Source of the DNA: Charina bottae
Taxonomy: Eukaryota; Chordata; Lepidosauria; Squamata; Charinaidae
Length of the DNA stretch: 64,000 nucleotides
Direction: 5' to 3'
Assembly (NCBI GenBank): GCA_023362775.1
Contig: JALMGJ010000011.1
Span: 22,432,001 to 22,496,000 of the forward strand
A program made the position numbers and the translations under genes. Positions 34,235-46,100 of the stretch are shown here, piece by piece. The notes under the pieces are model-generated. The model made no database searches. It was not told where the DNA came from and was given only the letters and a program-made list of their open reading frames with translations. How positions within the stretch are numbered: position 1 is the stretch's first letter; each line of letters opens with the position of its first letter.

Positions 34235-36560
34235 CTACCTATTAATGACTGTATAAGAAAAAAGACTAAGGGTTAAACATTACTCAGTTCTCAATACATG
34301 ATTATACCAAATATTTCTAGAAATGGAGTGTTACAGTTCATATCTGTTACTTTTTTGGTTGAGGCAAGATGGCTCAGTTCCACTTCCCAGTTTCAGCTAT
34401 AGAGGAATCTGCTCTTGCATTATTTTAAGCTTCGTATTCCTTGGAGAACCAAGTTAGTGTTGTTGTTTTTAAAAAAAATCTTGCTGTAAAATAAGAACAA
34501 CTGAGGAAAAAGGAATGGGGATGAAAAAGATCTTACAGTGCAATCCCTATATACTTTACTCACAGCCTATATATTTTACTAATGGAGCTAAATGGATATA
34601 GGATCGATGCCTTAGTAATTCTCTGTTTTAGGGAGAAAAGTTTTAAAGACATCTAGAACAGACAAATATTCTACCAGTATTTGTCCTCCTTTCATTACTT
34701 CCACATTTTCCTAGACAGTCATATTTCCCAGCTGGGTGGCCTCCAGGTATGCAAGCAAGGCTATGATTCCATTTATCCCTAGCCACTTAGGCTGGAGATG
34801 AAGGGAAATTACTACACAAAGTGCACACAACTGAAGTACACACAACTGAGGAGAGCTGCTAAGGATTCAATAGTTTCTATGTCTTTCAATCAGCTGGTGA
34901 CAGAAGTGGTGAGATGCCTAGATCTGTAACAGCATTAGATGAGATAAGCCACTGGGATACCTTAAAAAGCTGTAGCATGTTGTGTAGTGACAATTTTTCA
35001 AAAGCCATAGTCCACACGTTTGCTTATTCCTGAGTAACAGGTATTTCATTTCCAGAAAAGCATGCAAAATTTTGTAACAAGTGGCTTAGAATTTAGGGGT
35101 TTGGGCAAAGAACAATAGAAGGTCTGCTTATTTCATCCATGCACAATGAAACATTCACACAGTTCCTTGGAAAATAGTATTGAGAAATAGAATTGTAAAT
35201 CAGCACACTTATACTAAAAGAAGTAATCATTGTGTCAAATGGCAACGGTCAGAAACATTTACTTTGGGATTCATAGATCTGACTGTGAATGAGAGGTTTG
35301 GTTTATTCCAAACAGGATAATCACACGATCTCATTTTCTGAATAAGGGCAATTGTTTCATTTTATTGTTTAATCTTAGCAATGTTTGTGATGGACAGTTG
35401 ACAAAACAGATAGGAGCAATGATTTTCGATTTCTCTTTCAAGATTTCAGTATAATACATGAGGAAAGTCATGTAGGATTCCCATCCTGTGCTGAGCAAAA
35501 ACCTATTCAGTTTCTCTAAAATAAGAGACAATCGCCTCACACAACTAAGCTACTGAGGCCCTCAAAAGTATTACCACTTCAGACATTGTTTTAAATGGAT
35601 CACTTTCATTTTATCCAAGGAAGGGAAAATACATATTAATTATTAACTGGTGCAAACTAGAATAATAAAGAGAATGTTGATCCAATGTCAGTTTTCTAAC
35701 CAGTGGATTTTTTTTACTAATAGCTTCCAATGGAGATGTAGTGGAGAGGGATTTAATAATGCCCCCACCCCACCAAACAGACAACTAAAATGACTAGGCC
35801 AAGGTTATTGCCCACACGAGAGGCATGGTGGCCATTTTGTTTTCTGGCTAGTGCGTTTTTATAGTTGTGGTGTTGATAGAGTTATACATTTATCCACTCC
35901 ACTTTAGAATATGCCTTGCTCTATTAGCCTCATCAAATTAATCCCCACTGAGCTGCCACACACATATGTTTTACTTTGAATTATGGATGTTAGTGAGAAG
36001 AGGAGCATTCAACATGGCAGTTGCTGAGCCATGAGATGTGTAATATGTCAAACGGTTGTTCATTTCAGGCAGCTGAAAGTCCACCTCATTTTCCTTTTTC
36101 TCACAGTCCTTGAGAACTGATCAGTACATCAAAGATAATATTGGAATCATCAGTCAGTGCTGTGTGCTGTACTTCCATCCACTGTATCTTGCTAATAACT
36201 CAATCTTTTCCCAACTTCTATCCATCCTTTCCACATTTTGGCACCAGCAAGTATGTAGGTGCCTAAATCAACTGCCCAGCATTGGAAAGAGGCCACCTTC
36301 TAAGTTTTGAAGAGCTGTGTAACTGTTATGATTGAAGGGATTGTGTAAAGTGCAGAAGGCTTTGTAACTCTGGTGTGTGTTGTTTCTATTCCCTTCACTC
36401 CTATGAACTACCCTGAGCGGTGCTGTCCTTTCAAAGCCGCTTCTACTCCTCTTTTGAAACCAGTTTTAATATTGATGTATTTGACCAAACAGTACTCTTG
36501 TCTGTTAATAAATAAGAGACCTCTATATTTCAAATGTGTTGCTTCTTATTGTTTTTGCTT
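34235..36560. other. Intergenic, nothing recognised
   Basis: No repeat ends, splice-framed open frames or CpG-rich segment seen. The stretches 36922-37320 and 38450-39055 are likewise blank, apart from a C run at 38942-38957. Confidence 0.45.
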
Positions 36561-36581
36561 AGGGCTATACTGGGGTTGGGG

Positions 36582-36905
36582 GCGTCGTGGCTCAGCGGGT
36601 AAGATGCCAGGCTTGTCGATCGGAAGATCGCAAGTTTGGAGGTTGAAATCCCTAGTCCCGCGTGACGGAGTGAGCTCCCGCACTCGCCCCAGCTCTTGCC
36701 AACCTAGCAATTCGAAAGCATGCAAATAGATTAATAGGTACCACTTCGGTGGGAAGGTAATAGCATTCCGCGTGCATCATGCCGGCCACATAACCGTGGA
36801 AGTGTCTTCGGACAACGCTGGCTCTTCAGTTAACAAACGGAGATGAGCACCGGCCCCTAGAGTCGGACACGACTACACAAATGTGCGGGGGGACCTTTAC
36901 CTTTT
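36582..36905 (+). mobile_element. Sauria-type SINE, copy 4
   Basis: Complete element with a 16-bp target duplication TATACTGGGGTTGGGG at 36566-36581 and 36906-36921. The B box is mutated (GGTTGAAATCC). Confidence 0.92.
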
Positions 36906-37324
36906 TATACTGGGGTTGGGGAAGAGACTGGAAAACATTCACATCCTATTGTAATATCCTGTCCTGTTCATCTATTCTTTGTTAATGGTATTCTACCCTC
37001 AAAGCCAAATGAATGGCAATGCCATTGCACTAACTCCAACTGATTTTTTCTCTCTATTTATCTTAATCCAGCCTTCCACAACTAACACCCACAAGGCATT
37101 TTGGAGCTATACTTCAAGAATTCCCAGTGTATTGTGACTAGTGTTCCCTCAATGGGCACCAGGTTGGGTGAGGCAGTTCTATGGTGAAAGTCCTACATTT
37201 TTAATGCTTGCCAATATTTTTCAATTCATTTATTCCAAAGTGAATGGAATAATAGAAACATCCCTAGTTTATATCATAAGGGAGACAGCTAACCATCCCT
37301 ATCCCATTGGAGTTACAACTACCC

Positions 37325-38040
37325 TCTTTTTTTTTTAATCCATTCAATCGTGTCCAGTTCTCGGAGACTGCCTGGACAAATCCCTGCAGTTGTCTTGGCA
37401 AGGATTTTCAGAAGTGGGTTGCTGTTGCCTGCTTCCTATGGCTGAGAGAGAGTGACTGGCCCAAGGTCACCCAGCCGGCTTCGTGCCTAAGGCAGGACTA
37501 GAACTCTCAGTCTCCTGGTTTGCTATTGGCTCCTTCCTAGGGCTGACAGACACGGACTGGCCCAAGGTCACCCAGCCGGCTTCGTGCCTAAGGCAGGACT
37601 ATAACTGTCAGTCTCCTGGTTTGCTATTGGCTCCTTCCTAGGGCTGACAGACACGGTCACCCAGCCGGCTTCGTGCCTAAGGCAGGACTAGAACTCTCAG
37701 TCTCCTGGTTTGCTATTGGCTCCTTCCTAGGGCTGACAGACACGGACTGGCCCAAGGTCACCCAGCCGGCTTCGTGCCTAAGGCAGGACTATAACTGTCA
37801 GTCTCCTGGTTTGCTATTGGCTCCTTCCTAGGGCTGACAGACACGGTCACCCAGCCGGCTTCGTGCCTAAGGCAGGACTAGAACTCTCAGTCTCCTGGTT
37901 TGCTATTGGCTCCTTCCTAGGGCTGACAGACACGGACTGGCCCAAGGTCACCCAGCTGGCTTCGTGCCTAAAGCGGGACTAGAACTCACGGTCTCCCGGT
38001 TTCTAGCCTGGTGCCTTAGCCACTACGCCAAACTGGCTCT
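37325..38040 (-). mobile_element. Second SINE family, minus strand, expanded into a tandem array
   Basis: Read on the minus strand the element starts at 38040 with GAGAGCCAGTTTGGCGTAGT, a tRNA-like head. It ends near 37325 with CTGGACACGATTGAATGGAT plus oligo-A, a Bov-B-like tail. The middle, GGTGACCTTGGGCC to CCTAGGAAGGAGCC, is amplified in tandem. A single-copy relative lies at 58700-58845 (-). Confidence 0.82.
37450..38005 (-). repeat. Higher-order tandem repeat, 190-bp dimer of 101- and 89-bp units
   Basis: Unit starts (GGGCTGACAGACACGG) are at 37540, 37641, 37730, 37831 and 37920, so periods alternate 101, 89, 101, 89. The short unit lacks ACTGGCCCAAGG, and the base variants AGAACTCTCAG and ATAACTGTCAG alternate in step. 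Confidence 0.9.
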
Positions 38041-38084
38041 CACTCCTACCCTACAGTCATCTAAATAAGAGAACTAAGATTTGA

Positions 38085-38445
38085 ACCAAAGTACTGTATA
38101 TTTTGTTGGAGAAGACTCCTGAGAATATCATAGACAGCCAAGAAAACTAACCAATGGATCATCAGACAATTCAACCCAGAGTTCTCACTTGAAGCACAAA
38201 TTATCTCAAATTATCTTACTTCAGACACATTTTGTGAAGACCCAGCTTTCTGGAAAAAGCTGTAATGCTGGGAAAGGTGGAAGGAAAGAGAAGAGGATGG
38301 CCAGCAGCAAGGTAGATGGAATCAGTTACAGTATGGTAATGGGTGCACCATTGGGAGACTTGAAAGAACAGGTTGGGGGCAGATCATGATGGAGGAAGTC
38401 TATCTATGTGGCCGCTAGGAGCCAACACTGACTTGATGGCACATA
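38085..38445 (+). mobile_element. RTE-type LINE 3' fragment, degenerate
   Basis: Broken frames give WRRLLRIS, NPEFSLEAQI, GKVEGKRRGWPAARWMESV-like pieces and a final SMWPLGANTDLMAHNQS, the same C-terminal order as the Bov-B fragment at 54960 but a different subfamily. It lies just after the SINE-derived tandem array. Confidence 0.65.
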
Positions 38446-39059
38446 ATCAATCAACTACATATTTAGCTGTGACCTTTTGCAACCAATGAGCAAAGAGGCG
38501 GTGCAGCTGCTTTCTAAAGAGACTGCTGAATTGCAGTTATTTGTTACACCCTACATCTATTACATAGAGAATCCCTATTGACAATAATCTCTGCCTGGAG
38601 TGCCAGCAGAGCTAGCCTATCTGGGTTGCAAAACTCCGGTTGATCCCTAGAAGCCACCAAGAGAGTTTTGCCATTTTAATCCCTACACAGCTAAATGCTG
38701 TACTTTTATTCTATTTATTTCATATGCGCCTGCATGTTGTTATTCTGTACATCAGTCTGGTTTTGGTTATGAGGAAAAGCAGCACATTAAATTAATACAG
38801 GAGCCCCCCTGGAAGTGACAAAGGCCTTTCAATAAACCACATTAATAAAATCAGCAAGATTTTATAAATTAATAAAATCACTGCTTTCCCCGTGGATATA
38901 CCTTTTCCCCCGCTGGTTTCCTCCATTTAAACCCGAGAGTTTCCCCCCCCCCGCCCCCCATCAGTTCAAGACTGCATCCACAGAGACTTCTATGTTATTA
39001 TGACGGCAGATGAGTGAATACATATAATGTATGCCTGACATTTAAGCGGCCTTGAAATC

Positions 39060-39525
39060 GAAGGAAGGGGTGGAGAAACGCCATTTCACTCAGGCGACGA
39101 AGAAGGGGGAAAAGGACATTTACGCCAGACACGCCGCCCCATCACCACAAGCCCCGTTGCCATGGAGACCGCGTCCCTGACTACCCGCCGCGCCTCGCCC
39201 ATTTTTCCTTTTCCGGGCTTTGATTGGCTGTCGCGCGTCCTGTGGCGCGACTGATTGAACAGCGAGCTGTCTGTCACGACTTCCATCAGGTTGGTGGGCA
39301 AGAAGGACCTGAGACTCAAAAGGGGGCGGGGGGCGTCTCTGTGGTTGCGGGAAGGGAACCGCGACCCCCTTTTTCGGCAGAGGATCGTTTCGGAGGGGAC
39401 AGGCGGGTAACCCCAAATTAAAGGCAAACAGAGGGGCAGACGGGATAGTGGGGAAGACCGGAGTGATTCTCAGTGCCAGTGAGCAGAATAGGCACAAATC
39501 CCGTGGAGGAGATTTTAAATTCGAA
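39060..39525 (+). promoter_or_regulatory. DNAAF3: DNAAF3 promoter and candidate non-coding first exon
   Basis: This is the only clearly CpG-rich stretch upstream of DNAAF3. It holds an X-box-like sequence GTTGCCATGGAGAC (39156-39169), an inverted CCAAT box ATTGG (39223-39227) and a GC box GGGGGCGGG (39322-39330). A donor TCGAA|GTAAGT follows at 39525/39526. The first coding exon has a splice acceptor right before the ATG (AG at 39526-43098 intron end), so a leader exon is required, and this is the best candidate. RFX factors acting through X-boxes, with FOXJ1, are the known regulators of motile-cilium genes. The start site inside the region is not resolved; roughly 39250-39450 is likely. Confidence 0.7.
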
Positions 39526-39864
39526 GTAAGTTCACTGCTGGAGGGGTGCCAGGGGAAGCTCAGGGGAAGGGATGGGTCAACTATATATGAGTATTAATAT
39601 CAAATGTCAAGGGTCGCGCCGTGCTGTCACAGAGAGAATAAATTGCAGTTAAATCTATTTATTGCCATTACTGTACTGCTACAGTATTTGGCTTTTTTGG
39701 ACGACGTTCCCCACAAAGTGGGTATATTGCCTCATCCTCGTCACACAGACTGTTAGAATCATAGTATCTTCGGTGCATTATGCCCACAGTTTACTCAAGA
39801 GTAAGTTGCATTAAATTCATGCTGGCTGGGGAATTCCGGGAGTTGAAGTCCACCCATCTTAAAG

Positions 39865-40345
39865 TTGCCAGTCTGAGGACCCCTGGGGGTCCCCGAGACC
39901 CTTTCAGGGGGTCCACAATGTCAAATAAATAAATAAAATAAATAAATAAATAAATAATTCTCAGATTTAATTTCTAATACAGTAAATATTGATAGATATA
40001 ACCCACATAAACCAAAGCTCTCTTTAGGGTCCTCCATCGTTTTTAAGAAACACTACATCAGTGGTTCTTAAACTTTTTTCTCCCAGGACCCCTTCCCACT
40101 TTTAAAAATTATGGAGGACCCCAAAAGAGTTTTTGTTTGTATGGGTTATATTTATCAATATTTACTGTATTAAAAATTAAAATGGATGCATTTGCTGCCA
40201 CCACCGCTTCTCACAATTGTTTGATAGGATTTTAATATTATATTATTTTTCAGCATAGATTGGGAAACAATTTTCATTTCACAGACCCCTGAGCGGGTCT
40301 TGGGAAACCCCAGGGATCCTCAGACCACACTTTAAGAAACTCTGA
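39865..40345. repeat. hAT-like interspersed repeat fragments (CAGTGGTTCTTAAACT type)
   Basis: From about 40060 a CAGTGGTTCTTAAACTTTTT terminus is followed by CCCAGGACCCCTTCCC and TATTTACTGTATTAAAAATT. It closes near 40345 with CTTTAAGAAACTCTG, an imperfect complement of the start. The piece at 39865-39920 (GAGGACCCCTGGGGGTCC) looks like a related fragment, followed by an AAATA run. Assignment to hAT rests on the ends only; no clear target duplication. Confidence 0.5.
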
Positions 40346-41633
40346 TCTAGACTAACCTTAGCAGGATTGGCTGATTGTGCTAAACCATAATGTGGTAAGA
40401 TTAGAGCTGTTTCATCTTCTGCAGCTGCTTTATTATTACAGTATTAAATGGTGGGATCCAGTTTCTGGTTACATCTGTTTGATGCTCTCCATTTCAAAAG
40501 AGACTGGTAAGGGAAAGAATCAAAGCATTGAAGAATCTGCTGTGTATGATTAGTTAGTTTGATTCACAATTGTAATTATTTATGGGTAAAGCCCTTTACC
40601 AGGATTTTCCCAGCTTCTAGACAGGCCAGGAAATGAACTTGGGACCTTTGGCAGGTGTTCTGTTGCTGAAATATGGCCCTTCCCTGTGTAGCCCAGTATG
40701 AGTGGGGAATACAAGTGAGAAACTTTCTCTTTCTTTTTAATATGCTGGCTTATTATTTTTTTTATCATTATTTGATATTTTTCATTTCAAACCCTAAGTC
40801 CAAATTCTTCCAAGAGAGAAAACTGAATTAAGACCATCAGAAGTAGGCTAAGCCATGCAAATATTATTTTATTTGGCTGAATTGAGGGTGTTAGGTTGCT
40901 CCACACAGTATTTGTTCATGATCAATTCAAGTTCACCTTATTTAAGGTGACATTCATGTTACGAAGTTTTACTGCTAGTCCAAATTAGTGTGATAATAGT
41001 CATATACAGTATGTGCCCTGTGGATTTTCTTTCCACTCCATTCTTAGAACCACATATTGCATTGCTGCCTTCTTTTTAATCTTAAAAGCTATGCAGAATA
41101 TATGAGAGAATGTAAAACCAAGCATCCTACTCAGCTTATTGAGCTAATTCTTGGAGTCTTAACATTATGAATTCTGCTATAAGCTTGCATTTTTGAAATA
41201 ATTAAAATAAAAAGCTGAGATAGGAATTGGATGTGCTGGATATTGGTTTGATGGTCTCTTGACACCATTCCAGTCTCTGCCTGAGGCTATGGGGGGATCA
41301 GAATATGACAAGTGCCTTAGTGTCATATCCAGTGCTCCATAGCAGCAAAGGCTTCTCTTCTGGGGTTTTTTTCCTGCATTCTTTCTAGTGCATTTTTATT
41401 TCCCTTCAGTGCAGATGCTTTTCTACTTATCCCCTGGTTTCTGGCAAATTGGTGTAAGATATGCCAGTTCATATCCTATCTTAAATGACTTGTTTGGATC
41501 GGGAACAAAGATGCAGATGATCAAGTCCCTTAAATAGGGAGACATCACTGGGGAGTGGCAGGGAGAGTTTTGTAAATAGGTTTGTCCCTTTGGTTTTGGA
41601 ATTTGGGCTGTGCTTGAAGTACGTTGGTTCACA

Positions 41634-41848
41634 AATTATTGTTGGAGATCCTGGCAAATCCAGCATGCCTCATCAGCATATGGATGGCTGCTCTAGGATG
41701 CAAGCTCTCCATGCTTTTTTGAGGAATCCGTTTGTGGCCACTCCCACTTCCTCTTCCTCTCTCTCTCTCCTCCTTGGACCGGGAGCAAGCACATGGCTGT
41801 GTGCTGTGCCATCGTAGGCCATGGATGGGCCTAGGAGATTTTCCCCCC
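41634..41848 (-). repeat. Uncharacterised interspersed repeat, copy 2
   Basis: Inverted copy of the 11080 repeat, with only one of the two internal halves. It lies in the 5' UTR intron of DNAAF3. Confidence 0.7.
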
Positions 41849-42528
41849 TTATGTAGGTCAGGTTGCCCTTTGGAGAAAGGTATGGGGTATCTGCTTAATA
41901 AACTTTCCTATGAGTATAATCAAAAGAGTAGCAATTTTGTATCATCTTCTCCAGTCTGGCGCAGTCTAAAAGCATCACATTATACAGTAGTTCCCAGAAT
42001 TGGTGCTGCTCACAAGAAATTAGGAGTTGCCCTCTCCTAATAGGCCCCAAGCTGCAAAAGTTGGGAGAAAGCAACCCTATAAGGTGGACCAGCTCTGTTG
42101 TAAAGGGTGAGGTTGAGAAGAGTAGTTTTTCTAAGACTGTCTAACATGGCCATGGCAAAGACCAAGACCCTTGGCGTTGGGGTCCAGCTGAGTGGAGTTC
42201 CCTTTTGGTTGTTTACTTACAGTATTGTGTTTGGTCGCCGTTTTATATTTTGTACACTGGGTAGCTTTTTTTTAACATTGTGTGGTTATTTTTGGAGTTG
42301 GGCAGCCCTATAAATCCGTTAAATAGATAAATAAAACCTGAACCAGGAATATTATGGTTCTGCTATTCCTCGCTATGTCCAGTATCACTGAATGAAATTG
42401 GGTTCAGTGCTACGAAGGGAGAAATGGTTTGGAAGATCAGGTTTGTATAAGAATTTGAAAAGTAGATGAAATTAATAGCAAGAGAGTAAGTCAACTGTGG
42501 TGGGTTCCTGATATGTATTTCCCTAAAT

Positions 42529-43056
42529 CAGAGCTTTCCAAACTGTGTCGCGACACGTTAGTGTGTCGGCTGCAGTGTGTAGGTGTGTCGTGCAAATGTA
42601 ACGAGAAACCTCTGAGTCGGACGCTCAGAGCCTCAAGCGCCTCGCTGCTGCTGCCTCCGAGCCCTGCCAGGATTCCGCGCAGGTCCTAGTGCCTGCCTTG
42701 TGCCTTGCTGCCTCCAAACCTGCCCTGCCAGGATTCCACGCGGGTCCTAGTGCCTGCCTTGTGCCCTTCTGCCTCCAAACCTGCTGTGATTCCACGCAGG
42801 TCCTAGTGCCTGCCTTGTGCCCTGCTGTAAGAGGGGAGCTCTGTCCAAGCCTTGCCCTCCTGTAAAGGGGAACTCTGTTTTCATGAGATATGTTGTGTCC
42901 CCATACGTTTCGCTATTACAATTTATGTATGTGTCTGTATCTCTTATAAGTTAGTTAATTTAACCTCCGGTTTGCTAGTAAAACTGAATTACTGTGTCGC
43001 GAAATGATGCATGTTTAAAAAGTGTGTCACCAACATGAAAAGTTTGGAAAACTCTG
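42529..43056 (-). mobile_element. Non-autonomous hAT element, design A, copy 6, with two extra internal segments
   Basis: Perfect 8-bp target duplication CCCTAAAT at 42521-42528 and 43057-43064. Relative to the other copies it has tandem interior units plus two segments found in none of them: about 42592-42646 and about 42833-42993. It ends 42 bp before the first DNAAF3 coding exon, so it abuts that splice acceptor. Confidence 0.87.
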
Positions 43057-43100
43057 CCCTAAATATTATGTTTTCCTCATGAAGTGCTTTCTTTGCAGCC

Positions 43101-46100
43101 ATGATGGCAGCAGGTGCTGGCAATGGTTTTGGCACCACAGCTTGGTGGGGGTTTTCTCCAGCACTCAACCTGCAAGCAATGTGTAAGTGTCACTTTTTAC
43201 AAAATATGGGGTTCCCTTTTCCTCTCTGCTTCCATGCTTTATTATGAAATTGGAGCCTCCTGTCCCACGAATGTGGAAGGAGCTTAGAAAAGCTTTCAGT
43301 AACAAAATCTCCCTCTCTGCTTCTATTTAGGTTCACTAGTGAGATGCAGCAGCTGCCTGAGTAAAAAGTATTTCTCAGTCCACCAGATGCTGATGTTCTG
43401 TTGGATGAGAGCCTATGTGTGTGTATACACACAAACACACACACAAACATACATACACACACAGACAACTTGATGCTCCTGTGTGATAGATTGCCCTCCC
43501 CCGCTTCTACCCATTATCAGTATTTTTAGGTTCCACATGTTCTACCTGCTATCAATTTTTTAAGGTTCTTTTAATTTAAAAAATGAAATTGGTATGTTGC
43601 AAAGCAATCCTTTTTTTTTTTTTTAGCTTTGCCTTTATATATAAAAATGTCTCTGGGTCTGCAAGGTCACTGCATAGTCCTCACAGCATTTTTAGAAAAT
43701 AAAATTTTTAGCCCAGGGCTTTGTCAGAAAATGTACCCTCCTGGCTTGAAAAAAGCTAGAAGTAGTCTAGACGAGCTGGTTTGCCTTCAAATAAATGGGC
43801 ATTTTGATGAACAGCATCCATCATGGCAGCTTTTTAATAAAAAAGATAAAGCCTTCCACGATAGGCATTTTGTGAAAGCAACCACAATATGTTCTCAAAT
43901 GTCCAAATGCCCACTGTCCCAAAAAGATTGTGCCTCCTTGATATACTGTAGCTGCATGCAAAAATTTAGGTACCCCGGTCAAATTGTTTGATCTCATGAT
44001 CCATAGGCGAACAGAAGCTGACGTCGTCTCTATGTGGCACGAAGTTAAAACAGCCTCTTCCTGCCAATTTAAATTTCTGCAAATTACTATTTACTGCATG
44101 TGCAATTGTTTACAGATTCAGAATAAGAAAAACATTCCTTGCCAGTTTTTGAACGTGCAGGCTTTTCCTATTAGGAAAATAACAGATGTCTTCAGCATAG
44201 AATATGGGCTGTCGTGGATGGAACATACTAATTATCTCTGCAGGTCTAGAATCCTCCATGGAACATCTGAAACTGTCCCAGGATGGTATTCCTGAACTGA
44301 ACATCCTGCTAGTGGGATCAATAGATGCACGACATATCCTAAAAACGATGAGTCAGATGCACCGGCTGCCACGGAGAAAAATCAATGTGCGTAACCTTTT
44401 CCTTCCATTCCAGATTGCCTTGTGCTATTTCTGCACTTTGCTGTGTCCTGGTAATTATGTTGCATTTGTTTTCCTTTCGGCTGCACACGAGTCTTTTGCC
44501 TTGTTTTATTTCCCCTTGCCTACTATACTCTGCAGAGACTGAATGGGTTCTTGGGTTATTTAGCTGAATTTTGCAAACCTATTATTTTCCTAAATAAAAC
44601 TTAATAAAACATCTACAGTATTTCGGCAGTAGGACAGCAGAACAAAGCAAATGCCCCAGAGCTAGAATATACATTTCTCTGCATTTGCTGCATGAATAGC
44701 ATTTCTCCATTAGTGTATACATGACATGCAAATTATTTATTTCATTAATAAACCACAGCCTTTCTGTTAAATAATTTAGAATTATCTATATTTATTATTT
44801 TATTGTTTTATTTATTTATTTATTAAACAAATTTATATGGCTGCCCAACTCACACACGGTGACTCCAGGTGGCTTACAGAATTAAAATCTGTAAAAACAA
44901 AACACATATTTAATTTTTATTGTATTTTAGTCTAAAATTTTGTCTGTTGCCCCTCAAAATGGAGTTTTCTTGGGATAGGGTTGCAACAGCAATAAGCTGC
45001 TGTTATTTTAACAACTTAAAATCTTGGTTGCATGATATAAAATGATGCAGCAGCAATCTTGCTGAAACTAAAACAGGTCTGAGTCTGACTAGGAAACAGT
45101 GTGGGAACCTTACTGATTTCCATGATGGAAAAAAGGCAGGTAATAAAGGGTAGAAGTACATGCAAATAAATGTTTGAAATCATTTTTAAGGGGATCCTGA
45201 CAATTCTCCATTCCTGCTGCGGTATACTCAGCTCTCAAAAAAGTGACCCTAACAGACTGGTTGCGGAAATTATAAAACCCTTTGCAAGTATAAACAGTGA
45301 TACATAAATGCTTGACACACAATTGGGAATGTTTTCAAACATCAGGAAAATACCTGCATCCCTCCTGATATTTAGCTGCTTTTCCATAAAAAGTCTACTA
45401 TCGGTAGTTAAAATCCATCAAGGAGGTCGGGAAGAACTGTGCTTTCTTTTGTGAGGGAAAACATTTCTCTCTTGGGCTATATCAGAGGCACCAGAATTAC
45501 GAGTGAGCTCTCTTCTCAAATTTGAGTCATATTGCCCATGTGATAAAGTGATGGTTGTATATTGCCCCCTCTTTTCCTTTTCCTGAAATGTGTCGTGACA
45601 TTAATTAATTCCTGTCAGTGTGAGGAGTCTGACAGGGCTGCTTTGCTAGCTGTCCCCGAAGATAGTCCTTCGGTTCAGCACAACCAGTGCTGAAGTCCAT
45701 GTGTATTGTGGTTGGCATGCGAGGTGGAGGTGTGAAAGTAAAGAAGAACAAGGGCAGGTGTGACCACAGATGCAGCATCACTGCAATCCCCCATAGCAAC
45801 TCCTACACTCACATAGACGTCCTCTTGCACCCTTCCTTCATCATGAGGTAATGAGTCAACGGCGGTGATTCTCACAGCAAGTTTTTTTCAGTGTCACTTC
45901 ATAACAAGAGGATGGTGATGGAGGCGGTGGGGGGGATGGAGCAGGGCTGTGAAAGAAAACTTCAAAGTCCTGGTATTGGTCTCATAGGAGCTCTGGTTGA
46001 ATTCATGAACTCCTTGAGATAGGAATGAAGCATAGTGTGTTAGCAGGGAATTGGAGTACAATGGGTAGTGAATCAGTTTGTACTGAACCAGTTGAACAGT

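Noticed and set aside
37450..38005. Regular direct repeats that could suggest a CRISPR array
   Set aside because: Units are contiguous with no unique spacers, are derived from a SINE, and the host is a vertebrate.
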